A stretch of 64,000 bases of DNA from Sphingobacterium tabacisoli (GCF_017908035.1 NZ_JAEQMU010000005.1:248001-312000); one strand, 5' to 3'. Positions 17,446 to 26,953 are shown, counted from the first letter of the stretch. The notes: generated by a model from the sequence alone, not told the origin. Program-made: numbers and translations.

Positions 17446-18999
17446 ATGGCAAAAACACATATACTTTGGGCGGATGATGAAATTGAATTTCTAAAACCTC
17501 ATATTCTTCTGCTCGAAGAACGAGGGTTTAAAGTACATACCGTCAACAATGGAAATGACGCTGTCGATGCCTTTAAGCAAGAACCCTTTGATCTCGTGTT
17601 CTTGGACGAGAACATGCCTGGTCTAACCGGATTAGAAACACTCAGTATTCTTAAAGCTATCAATCCAACAACGCCAACAATACTAGTTACCAAGAATGAA
17701 GAAGAGCACCTCATGGAAGATGCTATAGGTGCCAAGATCGATGATTACCTAATCAAACCGGTCAACCCTAAGCAAATTCTATTGACTATAAAAAAGTTTA
17801 CGGAAAACAAGCGGATCGTCAGCGAGAAAACCTCCATGGCCTACCAGCAGGAGTTTAGAAACCTAGGCATGATCATCAATAATGACCTGTCTTTTGAAGA
17901 ATGGACCGAAGCTTATAAAAAACTAATCTACTGGGAGCTCTCTTTAGGAAAACTCGAAGACGACAGCATGCATGAGATATTAACCATGCAAAAAGCGGAT
18001 GCAAACGCTACGTTTTCGAAATTTATAGAGAACAACTATTTGAAATGGATGAAGAATCCGGAAAGTAGCCCAACACTCTCCCATCAATTATTTAGAAAAA
18101 AGGTATTCCCAAATCTCCAACCGGAGAAACCGACTTTTTTCTTCTTAATAGACAATTTACGCTATGACCAATGGAAAGTAATCAACGATGTGATCACCGA
18201 TTATTTCCGACTTGAAGAAGAAGACAGTTACTACAGCATACTACCAACCGCAACACAATATGCCCGCAATGCCATATTTAGTGGCCTCACTCCATTGGAA
18301 ATGGAAAAGCGTTTTCCAGATCTCTGGCAAAATGACGAAGACGAGGGTGGTAAAAACATGCACGAAGATAAGTTCTTAGCCGACCAGATAAAGCGCCTTT
18401 ACAGACGAGACATCAAACATAGCTACACCAAAGTACTCACCCTAGACCAAGGAAAAGAGGTCATGGACAATATTAGCAACTACATGCAGAACGACCTCAA
18501 TATACTGGTATACAACTTTGTAGACATGCTATCCCATGCACGAACAGACATGGCAATGATTAGAGAACTGGCCAATGATGAGGCAGCATATCGTTCGCTC
18601 ACCCTGTCCTGGTTCGAACACTCCCCATTACTGGATGTACTAAAATGGTTGTCGCAGAAAAAAGTTAGGGTCGTCATTACAACCGACCACGGCACAATTC
18701 AGGTAAAAAAACCAAGTAAAGTCGTAGGTTATAGAAATACAAACACCAACCTCAGATACAAACAAGGGAAAAACCTCAACTATGTAGAGAAAGACGTTTT
18801 CACCATCCGTAACCCCCATGATGCGCAATTACCAAAACTACATGTAAGTTCTACGTTTGTGTTTGCAAAGGAAGAAATCTACTTTGTCTACCCCAACAAC
18901 TACAATCAATTTGTCAACTACTATAATGGCACGTTCCAACACGGAGGAATCTCTCTGGAAGAAATGATTATCCCTTATGCTACTTATATTCCAAAATAG
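17446..18999 (+). CDS. porX: PorX: response regulator with PglZ (alkaline phosphatase-like) output domain
   Basis: 517 residues. An N-terminal receiver (1 to about 120) has acidic Asp10-Asp11, phosphoacceptor Asp54 in FLDENMPG and the conserved Lys in DYLIKP. A PglZ/alkaline phosphatase domain follows, with FFLIDNLRYDQW, the LPTATQYARN nucleophile region and TTDHGTIQVKKP metal ligands. In Porphyromonas gingivalis PorX controls type IX secretion together with kinase PorY and ECF factor SigP, and its effector domain hydrolyses nucleotide signals. Here it is followed by tsaE and an ECF sigma factor gene in the same direction. The identification is secure by architecture; its role in this strain is inferred. 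Confidence 0.94.
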   Translation: MAKTHILWADDEIEFLKPHILLLEERGFKVHTVNNGNDAVDAFKQEPFDLVFLDENMPGLTGLETLSILKAINPTTPTILVTKNEEEHLMEDAIGAKIDDYLIKPVNPKQILLTIKKFTENKRIVSEKTSMAYQQEFRNLGMIINNDLSFEEWTEAYKKLIYWELSLGKLEDDSMHEILTMQKADANATFSKFIENNYLKWMKNPESSPTLSHQLFRKKVFPNLQPEKPTFFFLIDNLRYDQWKVINDVITDYFRLEEEDSYYSILPTATQYARNAIFSGLTPLEMEKRFPDLWQNDEDEGGKNMHEDKFLADQIKRLYRRDIKHSYTKVLTLDQGKEVMDNISNYMQNDLNILVYNFVDMLSHARTDMAMIRELANDEAAYRSLTLSWFEHSPLLDVLKWLSQKKVRVVITTDHGTIQVKKPSKVVGYRNTNTNLRYKQGKNLNYVEKDVFTIRNPHDAQLPKLHVSSTFVFAKEEIYFVYPNNYNQFVNYYNGTFQHGGISLEEMIIPYATYIPK

Positions 19000-19014
19000 G
19001 TATTTTTGTCTATT

Positions 19015-19431
19015 ATGGAAATCAATGTAAAAGACTTAACGGAATTAAACGGAGCCGCATCTCAGATTATAAAGAAGTATCCTGAAAATCGGATATTCCT
19101 TTTTTATGGAACAATGGGAGCTGGAAAGACGACTTTAATAAACGAACTGTGCCAACAGCTCGGCGTCAAAGACCATACATCCAGTCCCACCTTTTCTATT
19201 GTAAACGAATACGCCTCTGATCATGGGCCAATTTTCCATTTCGACTTTTATAGATTGAAATCAGAAGCTGAAGCCTTTGATTTCGGCTACGAAGAATACT
19301 TCTATTCTGGGAATTATTGCTTTGTAGAGTGGCCAGAAAAAATCCCCAATTTGCTACCAGACGACGCAATAAAGGTCACTATTAGAGTGCCGGACTTTCA
19401 AACACGGACCGTAACTATTGAGAAAAAATAA
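19015..19431 (+). CDS. tsaE: tRNA threonylcarbamoyladenosine biosynthesis ATPase
   Basis: 138 residues from ATG 19015 (a TTG three codons upstream is also possible). The P-loop is GTMGAGKTT, followed by SSPTFSIVNEY, HFDFYRL and VEWPEKIP, all TsaE hallmarks. It is the ATPase that drives the TsaB-TsaD complex in making t6A on ANN-decoding tRNAs. It lies 15 bp after porX and is very likely in its operon. Confidence 0.95.
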   Translation: MEINVKDLTELNGAASQIIKKYPENRIFLFYGTMGAGKTTLINELCQQLGVKDHTSSPTFSIVNEYASDHGPIFHFDFYRLKSEAEAFDFGYEEYFYSGNYCFVEWPEKIPNLLPDDAIKVTIRVPDFQTRTVTIEKK

Positions 19432-19499
19432 TTTTTTTCAATAGCTGGTGCAACCTTTCTTTCCTTCATCTCGTCTTCCTATTAACTAACATGAATTAA

Positions 19500-20036
19500 T
19501 TGGAAAATAGCAATCTAAATATAATATGGCAAGCCTGCAAAAAGCAAGACAGAAGAGCTCAAGCTACATTATATGACTATTTTTCAAAAAAAATGTTGGC
19601 CGTATGCATGCGATATGCAAACACGACACTTGAAGCAGAAGATATACTTCAGAACGGCTTTGTTAATATTTTCACCAAATACCATCTGTATGATGGCAAA
19701 GGTTCCCTAGAAGGATGGATCAAAAGAATCATGATCAATGTCGCTATCGAAACACACCGAAAAAACAAGGGAAAAGCAACAGAGTCAATCGATAGCAACG
19801 AGTCACTACAGCTAACAAGCCATGTTGGTGCGGATCAGACGGCATACAAGGATTTGATGACACTGGTTCAGCAACTGCCTACAGGCTATAGGACTATTTT
19901 CAACCTCTATGCCATAGAAGGGTATTCGCATAAGGAAATTGCAGAAATGATGGAGATATCAGAAGGAAATTCCAAATCTCAACTTTCCAGAGCTAGGCAA
20001 TGGTTACAAAATAGATTAGTAAAATTAACGTACTAA
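19500..20036 (+). CDS. ECF-type RNA polymerase sigma factor
   Basis: 178 residues with region 2 (LEAEDILQNGFVNIFTKYHLYDGKGSLEGWIKRIMIN) and region 4 (LPTGYRTIFNLYAIEGYSHKEIAEMMEISEGNSKSQLSRARQ). The start is TTG at 19500; the nearby ATG at 19490 is in another frame and stops at once. It lies 68 bp after tsaE and 6 bp before a membrane protein gene that looks like its anti-sigma factor. Standing next to porX, it is a candidate functional counterpart of P. gingivalis SigP; that is a positional inference, since Bacteroidota have many ECF factors. Confidence 0.92.
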   Translation: MENSNLNIIWQACKKQDRRAQATLYDYFSKKMLAVCMRYANTTLEAEDILQNGFVNIFTKYHLYDGKGSLEGWIKRIMINVAIETHRKNKGKATESIDSNESLQLTSHVGADQTAYKDLMTLVQQLPTGYRTIFNLYAIEGYSHKEIAEMMEISEGNSKSQLSRARQWLQNRLVKLTY

Positions 20037-20042
20037 CTTATC

Positions 20043-20819
20043 ATGAAAGAAGAAGACATCGACAAGTTGTTTAAGAACGCTTTTCATGAAGCAGAAGAAA
20101 CACCAAACAAAAACGTCTGGCAACGGATTGAAAAACAACTAGACGAACACAATACAACAGTCCACATTATACCCCGAAGGTATACTTGGATCAAATATGC
20201 CGCTGCGGCACTCATACTCCTAGGCACGACCCTGGTGTTATTGAAAATAAACTATACTACAAAGCTACCTTCTGCGGATAAAGAGACAAACATAACAGCA
20301 GGATCGACAACAGATAATATCACAATAGCCGAGCCTATCGAGCGAGGAGCAGCTTTAGTAAATGAAAAGGAGATTCAAAATTACACCAAGCCTAAACTCT
20401 CACAGCAAATTAGCGCTACAAAACAGACACAGTTCGTAAGCAACAAGTCGGATAGATCAACGCAACAACAGCGAATAAACATTGAGTTGGCAACAAATAA
20501 TCTAGAAGAAACAAAGCCCAACTCCACAAACATTAAAGATATCCAACAAGTTAATCTAGCGGATATCCCCGTCAGACAAGTCACAGAAATGGAAGCAATA
20601 AAGCCGTTAATAGATCTAGATGAGGATCTAGAAGTCATGTATGCACAAGCTCCACATGAAACAGCAAATAAAAGCATAGTCACAACAATACTGAACACTA
20701 TCTCAGAGAAGCTCGAAGTAAGCCCTACAAAGGATGTTCGATTCCGCACTGATGAAGAAGGTTCCTTCCGTATTGATATAATTAATTCACTAGTCAGAAA
20801 CCGTAATAAAAAAAAATAG
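20043..20819 (+). CDS. Putative anti-sigma factor, single-pass membrane protein
   Basis: 258 residues. The N-terminal cytoplasmic part (MKEEDIDKLFKNAFHEAEETPNKNVWQRIEKQL) resembles the short sigma-binding segment of many Bacteroidota membrane anti-sigma proteins. One transmembrane helix lies at about 48-66 (YAAAALILLGTTLVLL). The rest is a low-complexity, Thr/Asn/Gln-rich periplasmic region without a known domain. Its position directly after the ECF sigma gene and before an outer-membrane protein gene supports the role, but no sequence signature proves it. It is not FecR-like. Confidence 0.6.
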   Translation: MKEEDIDKLFKNAFHEAEETPNKNVWQRIEKQLDEHNTTVHIIPRRYTWIKYAAAALILLGTTLVLLKINYTTKLPSADKETNITAGSTTDNITIAEPIERGAALVNEKEIQNYTKPKLSQQISATKQTQFVSNKSDRSTQQQRINIELATNNLEETKPNSTNIKDIQQVNLADIPVRQVTEMEAIKPLIDLDEDLEVMYAQAPHETANKSIVTTILNTISEKLEVSPTKDVRFRTDEEGSFRIDIINSLVRNRNKKK

Positions 20820-20823
20820 AACG

Positions 20824-21603
20824 ATGAAAGCATGCACTCTTAAGTATGGAATTTTGGGATTAGTATTCACCTCTTTGGCATTATCTCCAGCTCGAGGACA
20901 AGAGCATTCTGAACGCCGAGAAAAAGACTTAGATATCAGTATCGGTATCAAAGATGAACCGAACAAAACCAAATATCCCAGAACATTCGGGGGAGTGACA
21001 TTTACCCGTATTGATTGGGGATTCTCTAGAATAATGGATGATGGAAAATTTACCCTTTCAGAAGAAAATGACTTCCTAGCTTATAAAAAAGCATCCAATT
21101 TTGGATTTGACATTCTTCAATTTGGTGTCCGTCTCAATGACAATTTCAAAACCTACCTATCGGCAGGGTTCGAATGGAACTACTTACGTTTGAAGAAAAA
21201 CGTTCTATTGGCAGAAGACACACAATCGCTATCTTACCAAGAGATAGATCCCAAAGAGATAAACTACAGCAAGAACGTACTGACTTCTACTTACCTTAGA
21301 CTCCCTCTTTCTATGGAATGGCGTAGTGCCCAAAACAGCAAAGGTGACCGCGTCAAAGTCGCTTTTGGCGCAATGACTGGAATCTTACTAAAAGGTAGCC
21401 AAAGATTAAAAAGCAAAGAACAGGGAAAACAAACGTTTAAGGACAACTTCAACCTAGCAAGCTTTCAATATGGACCTTTTGTGCGTGTAGGCTATGATTG
21501 CTTTGGTATTTTTGCCAAATACTACGTAAATGATGTCTTTGAAAATAGCCCCGACCAAAAAGGTCTGAATAATTTCACATTTGGGCTTACCCTAGGTTTT
21601 TAG
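20824..21603 (+). CDS. Outer-membrane beta-barrel protein, function unknown
   Basis: 259 residues with a signal peptide cleaved near ALSPARGQ. The mature part has alternating beta-strand patterns with aromatic girdle residues and ends in Phe (FTFGLTLGF), as outer-membrane barrels do. It follows the putative anti-sigma gene by 4 bp, so the last three genes of this run look like a sigma/anti-sigma/target or sensor set. A PorT/OmpW-like small barrel is the nearest general description; I cannot name it. Confidence 0.75.
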   Translation: MKACTLKYGILGLVFTSLALSPARGQEHSERREKDLDISIGIKDEPNKTKYPRTFGGVTFTRIDWGFSRIMDDGKFTLSEENDFLAYKKASNFGFDILQFGVRLNDNFKTYLSAGFEWNYLRLKKNVLLAEDTQSLSYQEIDPKEINYSKNVLTSTYLRLPLSMEWRSAQNSKGDRVKVAFGAMTGILLKGSQRLKSKEQGKQTFKDNFNLASFQYGPFVRVGYDCFGIFAKYYVNDVFENSPDQKGLNNFTFGLTLGF

Positions 21604-21631
21604 ACCTTAATCGAAAAATATCACTACTTTT

Positions 21632-21659
21632 ATGCCGAAATCACATTTCGGCATTTTTT
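21632..21659 (+). terminator. Terminator hairpin abutting the next start codon
   Basis: Stem ATGCCGAAAT (21632-21641) with ATTTCGGCAT (21645-21654), loop of three, then six T. The last T is immediately followed by the ATG of the ABC ATPase gene at 21660. Confidence 0.85.
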
Positions 21660-22715
21660 ATGGCTCATTCTAAATCTTCTTGTCAATATATTCCTTCTGA
21701 TGTACAAAAACCGGACGTATCTCTAATCCATGGAAGAGATATAAGTAGTGTATTTGAAAGCAAAGAACGTGTAATCGCAGTAGATCATGTCGATTTTGAC
21801 ATTGAGCAGGGTCAAATAACGGCTATAATAGGTGAGTCCGGCAGTGGCAAAAGTACGTTACTAAAATTGATATATGGCTTATTGGAACCTTTTTCCGGAG
21901 AAGTACGTTATAAAGGGTGGTTGGTGCCCACCCGTAAAGATAAACTCATACCCGGACATGATGCTATGAAGCTAGTCTCGCAAGGGTTTGAAGATTTAAA
22001 CCTATATGCAAAAGTTTGGGACAACATAGCATCACAATTACCCAACACCAACCTAGACTACAAAAAGTCGAGGACAGAAGAGATGTTGGTCCGCTTAAAA
22101 ATAAATCACCTCGCTCAGCAACGGGTAGCAGACCTCAGCGGAGGTGAACGTCAACGTGTAGCCATAGCACGCGCATTGATCAATGATCCCGAAGTATTAT
22201 TGATGGATGAACCATTCAATCAGGTAGATGCAGCTTTTAGAGACGACCTACAGCAGGATATACGGCAAATTGTCGAAGAATTAGGTCTCACGGTCATACT
22301 TGTCTCACACGATCCGGCAGAGGTGTTGGCTATGGCAGACAGTCTAATCGTCATGAAAGCAGGGAAGATTGTAGACCTAGGTTCGCCAGAGGTACTTTAT
22401 TATACCCCAAAAAACCCCTACACAGCACTCTTACTTGCTAAAAGCAATATACTCACCCCTGAGCAAGCAAATACCATAGGGATAAAAGTCATGCAACCTA
22501 TTGCCATTCATCAGGAATGGATTGAAGCAACTCCTTCTTCCGACAGCATATTATGGATAAAAAATATTCGGTTTAGAGGATTTTACAAAGAGTATGTGAT
22601 AGGTAATAATGATCTATCAATACATGCCATTGTAAACACAAGCTCTCCATTCCCTACAGGAACTAAGATAAAACTTGATATTAAGAAATATATTACTTTT
22701 ACTTCAGCGGATTAA
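21660..22715 (+). CDS. ABC transporter ATP-binding protein (polyamine/iron importer type)
   Basis: 351 residues. Walker A GESGSGKST (58-66), signature LSGGERQR (159-166), Walker B VLLMDEP (179-185), and the switch His in VILVSHDPAEVLAMAD. About 90 residues follow as a C-terminal regulatory, TOBE-like domain, the plan of PotA/FbpC-type ATPases. There is no permease or binding-protein gene nearby, so this is an orphan subunit. ATG 21660 is the only usual start codon before the P-loop, and it lies right at the end of a terminator hairpin. The convergent esterase gene ends only 4 bp away. Confidence 0.88.
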   Translation: MAHSKSSCQYIPSDVQKPDVSLIHGRDISSVFESKERVIAVDHVDFDIEQGQITAIIGESGSGKSTLLKLIYGLLEPFSGEVRYKGWLVPTRKDKLIPGHDAMKLVSQGFEDLNLYAKVWDNIASQLPNTNLDYKKSRTEEMLVRLKINHLAQQRVADLSGGERQRVAIARALINDPEVLLMDEPFNQVDAAFRDDLQQDIRQIVEELGLTVILVSHDPAEVLAMADSLIVMKAGKIVDLGSPEVLYYTPKNPYTALLLAKSNILTPEQANTIGIKVMQPIAIHQEWIEATPSSDSILWIKNIRFRGFYKEYVIGNNDLSIHAIVNTSSPFPTGTKIKLDIKKYITFTSAD

Positions 22716-22719
22716 TAGC

Positions 22720-23583
22720 TTAAAGCTGGCCCTCGAGCCATTGTAGCATGTCCGCAAACCAGTCGCCTTCTTGCTTTTTATTGACCATGCCAAATCCATG
22801 CCCTCCTACTTTATACCGATACAAGTGATTCGGTACGTCAAAGCGATCCAATGCTTGCTGATAGCGTAAACTATTGGCTATGGGAACAGCCCCGTCATCT
22901 TCTGCATGAACAAGATAAGTTACGGGAGTCTTCCTATTGACATTATTTTCATTAGAAAATCTCAGTACATCAGCATCATCAAAAACTGGTCCGATCAAGT
23001 GTTTTTTTGACCCTTGATGGGTCACTCCAGCAGTCATTGTTATTACGGGATAGACTAATACCGAAAAATCAGGTTTCAAACTCGTCTCGGTTTCTATTCC
23101 GATATAGGAAGTATCAAAATGAGTTGATAAAGTAGAAGCCAAATGTCCTCCAGCCGAAAAACCTAAAACTCCAACTTGACGAACATCTATACCGCATACA
23201 TTTCCGTTTGTCCGGATATACGTAAGAGCCGTCTGTGCGTCTTGTATCGGAGCAATCCGTTTGTCCAACATCTGACTATCCACTGGCAATCTATACCGTA
23301 GGACAAAAGAAGCATAGCCAAGAGCCTGCAAGCGCCTCGCGACGTCATGACCTTCGTGTCCCATAGCTACACGTGCATACCCTCCTCCGGGAATAATTAG
23401 AAATACCTTGGACTGGGATTGAGTCGCCGGCTTATAAAAATATAATTCGGGAATGTTATCTCCTAAATCTATCCCTTCCTTCAAATTCAAAATTCCATTA
23501 GGATAGAATGGAACCTTCTCCTGTCCGATCGCAAGACCAATCATTGTTACTAGAAAAAATATAAATATACAATGGTGTCGCAT
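22720..23583 (-). CDS. Secreted alpha/beta-hydrolase (esterase/lipase)
   Basis: 287 residues with a signal peptide ending near GLAIGQ (residue 21). The fold markers are the oxyanion motif PGGGY (65-69), the nucleophile GFSAGG (Ser143), Asp230 in HAEDDGAVP, and His262 in GGHGFG. It belongs to the BD-FAE/acetylxylan-esterase-like group often involved in carbohydrate deacylation. It follows the alanine dehydrogenase gene by 12 bp, without an obvious functional link. Confidence 0.88.
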   Translation of the reverse strand: MRHHCIFIFFLVTMIGLAIGQEKVPFYPNGILNLKEGIDLGDNIPELYFYKPATQSQSKVFLIIPGGGYARVAMGHEGHDVARRLQALGYASFVLRYRLPVDSQMLDKRIAPIQDAQTALTYIRTNGNVCGIDVRQVGVLGFSAGGHLASTLSTHFDTSYIGIETETSLKPDFSVLVYPVITMTAGVTHQGSKKHLIGPVFDDADVLRFSNENNVNRKTPVTYLVHAEDDGAVPIANSLRYQQALDRFDVPNHLYRYKVGGHGFGMVNKKQEGDWFADMLQWLEGQL

Positions 23584-23595
23584 TACCTAGAAATC

Positions 23596-24807
23596 TTATT
23601 GATTCACGACTATCATCAAACTTAAGTCCTTATAAGGGATATTAAACTTATCCGCCATATCTTTATTTGTCAGACTCCCTTGGTATAGGTACACGGCATT
23701 ACGCACGCCAGCATGTCCCCAAATCAAATTACTCACCCCTCCATAGTCCGCAATCTGCAAAAGAATAGGTGTAAATATATTGGTCATCGCGTAAGTTGCT
23801 GTACGCGCTACCCGGGATGCTATATTGGGAACACAGTAATGTATTACCTCATATTTCTTAAAAACGGGTTTATCGTGCGATGTTATCTCAGAGGTTTCAA
23901 AACACCCCCCCTGATCGATAGAAACATCGATCAAAACAGAGTTTGGTTTCATCTTAGAAACTGTCTCCTCCGATATAATGCACGGCGAGCGGCCATTTTT
24001 TGCTCTTAAAGCTCCAATTACAACATCACAGGACAGGATTGCCTTATTCAATATAATAGGCTGTATCACGGATGTAAACACTCTTGCCCCGACATTGTTT
24101 TGCAACCTACGTAATCGAAAAACCGAACTATCGAAAACCTTAACCTGCGCGCCCAAGGCTATTGCTGTCCGTGCGGCAAATTCGCCCACTGTACCCGCAC
24201 CAATAATAACTATCTCTGTTGGAGGCACTCCTGTAACCCCACCTAACATCAGCCCTTTCCCCTCGAAAACATTTGATAGATACTCTGCGGCAATCAAAAT
24301 CGAAGTAGCGCCCACAATCTCGCTCATAGCACGCACTACAGTTAGATGACCACCCTCGTCCTGTAAATACTCATACGATAACGCCGTGATCTGCTTTTTC
24401 ATCATCGCCTTTAAAACCTGTAGGTCCATTAATGAAGGCTGCTGGGATGATAAAAGAATCTGCTTATTCTTCATTAAAGCGACTTCTTCCAGTGTGGGGC
24501 TTGCAATCTTAATAATAATATCCGCTTTAAAGACTCGCTCTTTTTCATAGACAATCTGCGCGCCTTGTTCACTATAATGATGATCTAGAAAATTAGAGGC
24601 TTTTCCTGCTCCGCTCTCTATCAGAACCTCATGCCCATGCTCTACCAACAATGCGACAGACAATGGGGTCAACGCAATCCTATTCTCCTGAAAAACAATC
24701 TCCTTTGGAATGCCAATGATAAGTTTACAGGACGAACTCTCTGCTGTTTTATAAGCTTCTTGAGTCTGTCCAAACACATCTGGCGAAATCCTAGTCATAT
24801 TACCCAT
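23596..24807 (-). CDS. ald: Alanine dehydrogenase
   Basis: 403 residues, family of AlaDH and the PntA N-terminus. The N-terminal IGIPKEIVFQENRIALTP contains the substrate Arg, and the NAD site is IIGAGTVGEFAARTAIALGAQVKVFD. The active site would lie in the YEYLQDEGGHLTVVRAMSEI region. It interconverts L-alanine and pyruvate plus ammonia with NAD. I recall porX, tsaE and this gene standing together in other Bacteroidota; here the sigma locus, ABC and esterase genes lie between. The start could be at 24807 or the ATG three codons later. Confidence 0.9.
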   Translation of the reverse strand: MGNMTRISPDVFGQTQEAYKTAESSSCKLIIGIPKEIVFQENRIALTPLSVALLVEHGHEVLIESGAGKASNFLDHHYSEQGAQIVYEKERVFKADIIIKIASPTLEEVALMKNKQILLSSQQPSLMDLQVLKAMMKKQITALSYEYLQDEGGHLTVVRAMSEIVGATSILIAAEYLSNVFEGKGLMLGGVTGVPPTEIVIIGAGTVGEFAARTAIALGAQVKVFDSSVFRLRRLQNNVGARVFTSVIQPIILNKAILSCDVVIGALRAKNGRSPCIISEETVSKMKPNSVLIDVSIDQGGCFETSEITSHDKPVFKKYEVIHYCVPNIASRVARTATYAMTNIFTPILLQIADYGGVSNLIWGHAGVRNAVYLYQGSLTNKDMADKFNIPYKDLSLMIVVNQ

Positions 24808-24906
24808 CTCAAACTAATTAGTGGAGTAAATATAAATATATTAGAGTAAGTTTCAATCATTTAACGGCACAAAAACAATAAAGGTAAAACTGTTATATTT
24901 TTCTGC

Positions 24907-24914
24907 TACATTTG
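24907..24914 (+). promoter_or_regulatory. -7 element upstream of the WbpM/CapD-like gene
   Basis: TACATTTG, full consensus match, 25 nt before the ATG at 24940. No clear TTG at the -33 position. Confidence 0.45.
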
Positions 24915-24939
24915 TAAGAATCACCACGTAAGATTATAA

Positions 24940-26859
24940 ATGAAATTATTCAGAGTCATCAATCATGTCAAGATTGTCCCTAGATGGATAATCTTTTCGT
25001 TAGACCTGTTCGTTGCTGCCATAACTTTTTTGACAGCATTTGCTCTTTTTCATAATTTCCAATTTCATACTGTTTCTCCAAATGAATTTGCGACACAATT
25101 TCTACTCTGTATAGGAGCCACGGCAATATCGTTTTCCATTTTTAGACTTTATTCGGGCATTGTACGATACACCAGCGCAGCCGATTCAATTCGAATCCTC
25201 TCTACGATATTGTTCACCATAATCATTCTTTTCGCACTCAAACTTTTTGGTTTGGCGTTCAGGGCACCAAAGTTTATAGATAGCAGACTTATTATTATCT
25301 ATTCGCTTTTCCTTTTCGCAGGACTGATTACCTATAGAACGTCGATCAAAATATTTTTCCAGTACTCAAAAACAGCCCGAAAAATCAAGAAGAATACCTT
25401 AGTCTTTGGTGCGGGTGAACTTGGTATTGCAGTGAAAAGAACCTTTGATCATGACCTGACATCCAATAAGATTATTGTAGGCTATCTCGATGATAACCCT
25501 TCTAAAATCGGAAAATCAATAGATGGTGTTAAAATCTTCGGTTCAGAAGAATTAACCAAAGTAATTTATAAATGTGCTGTAGATGAACTCATCATTGCTA
25601 CTCCATCCATCCCTCCGGACAAAAAATCAGAAGTAATTGAGATTTGTCTTGAACACAATGTATCCGTACTAACACTGCCTCCAATCAAAAAAATAATGAA
25701 CGGAGACCTGACGGCCAACCAGATAAAAAATGTCAGAATAGAAGACCTCCTAGACCGTTCGACAATTAAGTTGGAAAACGAAAGTGTCCTTGAGCAACTG
25801 AGAGGTAAACGTATACTTGTAACTGGAGCAGCGGGTTCTATCGGTAGTGAAATTGCCAAACAACTGGGGCAATACAACCCACAAATGATTATTCTCTGTG
25901 ACCAGGCCGAATCTCCATTGCACAATCTACAACTTGACCTTCAAGAAAACTTTAAAGATCAGCTTTTTCACGCTTTTATCGCTGATGTCAAGAGTAGAGA
26001 GCGGATGAAAATATTGTTCGAGACCTTCAGACCCCATATTGTTTATCATGCTGCCGCATACAAACACGTGCCGATGATGGAAAATCACCCCATCGAGGGG
26101 GTAAAAAACAATATTTTTGGGACAATGAACCTAGCCAATCTTTCGGTGGAATTTAATGTACAGAAATTCGTCTTTGTATCTACAGATAAAGCGGTCAACC
26201 CAACGAATGTCATGGGAGCAACTAAACGAATTGCAGAAATATATGTACAGTCGTTAAATAGTAAAATACTCAAGGAGAACAAAGCAGGCACAAAGTTTAT
26301 CACCACTAGATTTGGTAACGTCCTTGGTTCTAATGGCTCGGTAATTCCTCGCTTTAGAGAACAGATTGAGAAAGGTGGCCCCGTTACAGTGACTCACCCA
26401 GAGATAACACGTTATTTTATGACGATCCCGGAAGCTTGCCAACTGGTCATCGAAGCCGGAAGCATGGGACAAGGTGGTGAGATATTCGTTTTTGACATGG
26501 GTAAATCAGTGAAGATCGTGGACTTAGCCCAAAAAATGATTAAACTGTCAGGTTATATCCCTAACCAAGATATAGAAATCAAGTTTACCGGTTTACGACC
26601 TGGTGAAAAACTTTATGAAGAGTTGCTCAATGATTTAGAAAACACACTCCCTACCCACCATCAAAAAATAATGATTGCTAAGGTAAGGGATAATGACTTT
26701 GCAACTGTATCTATTCAATTAGAAAAGTTATTAGAGATTACAGACTCTCAGCACAACACGAATATAGTGAGACAAATGAAGGTTATAGTTCCAGAATTCA
26801 AGAGTCAGAATTCAGAATATGAACTATTGGATAAGCAACAGGAGATCCCTTCCTCTTAA
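24940..26859 (+). CDS. Membrane nucleotide-sugar 4,6-dehydratase (WbpM/CapD/PglF type)
   Basis: 639 residues. Four N-terminal transmembrane helices (to about 130) are followed by a CoA-binding-like Rossmann segment with GAGELG and a second SDR Rossmann domain with GAAGSIGSE near residue 297. VSTDKAVNPTNVMGATKR shows the modified active site (Thr/Met instead of the usual Tyr) typical of UDP-GlcNAc 4,6-dehydratases. It would act at the inner face of the membrane in surface polysaccharide or glycan synthesis. It stands as a single gene; later sugar nucleotide genes lie at 55.9-57.9 kb. Confidence 0.92.
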   Translation: MKLFRVINHVKIVPRWIIFSLDLFVAAITFLTAFALFHNFQFHTVSPNEFATQFLLCIGATAISFSIFRLYSGIVRYTSAADSIRILSTILFTIIILFALKLFGLAFRAPKFIDSRLIIIYSLFLFAGLITYRTSIKIFFQYSKTARKIKKNTLVFGAGELGIAVKRTFDHDLTSNKIIVGYLDDNPSKIGKSIDGVKIFGSEELTKVIYKCAVDELIIATPSIPPDKKSEVIEICLEHNVSVLTLPPIKKIMNGDLTANQIKNVRIEDLLDRSTIKLENESVLEQLRGKRILVTGAAGSIGSEIAKQLGQYNPQMIILCDQAESPLHNLQLDLQENFKDQLFHAFIADVKSRERMKILFETFRPHIVYHAAAYKHVPMMENHPIEGVKNNIFGTMNLANLSVEFNVQKFVFVSTDKAVNPTNVMGATKRIAEIYVQSLNSKILKENKAGTKFITTRFGNVLGSNGSVIPRFREQIEKGGPVTVTHPEITRYFMTIPEACQLVIEAGSMGQGGEIFVFDMGKSVKIVDLAQKMIKLSGYIPNQDIEIKFTGLRPGEKLYEELLNDLENTLPTHHQKIMIAKVRDNDFATVSIQLEKLLEITDSQHNTNIVRQMKVIVPEFKSQNSEYELLDKQQEIPSS

Positions 26860-26893
26860 GAGGCAATAAATTAGCATTTTATAACAACAAAGT

Positions 26894-26924
26894 ATTGCAA
26901 ATATTTAATAAAAGTGTATTTTTG
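26894..26924 (+). promoter_or_regulatory. Promoter of the TPR protein gene
   Basis: ATTG (26894-26897), 19-nt spacer, TATTTTTG (26917-26924), an almost ideal Bacteroidota promoter 29 nt before the ATG. Confidence 0.65.
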
Positions 26925-26953
26925 CGTTCCGTATAATTATTTAAAATAAACTA

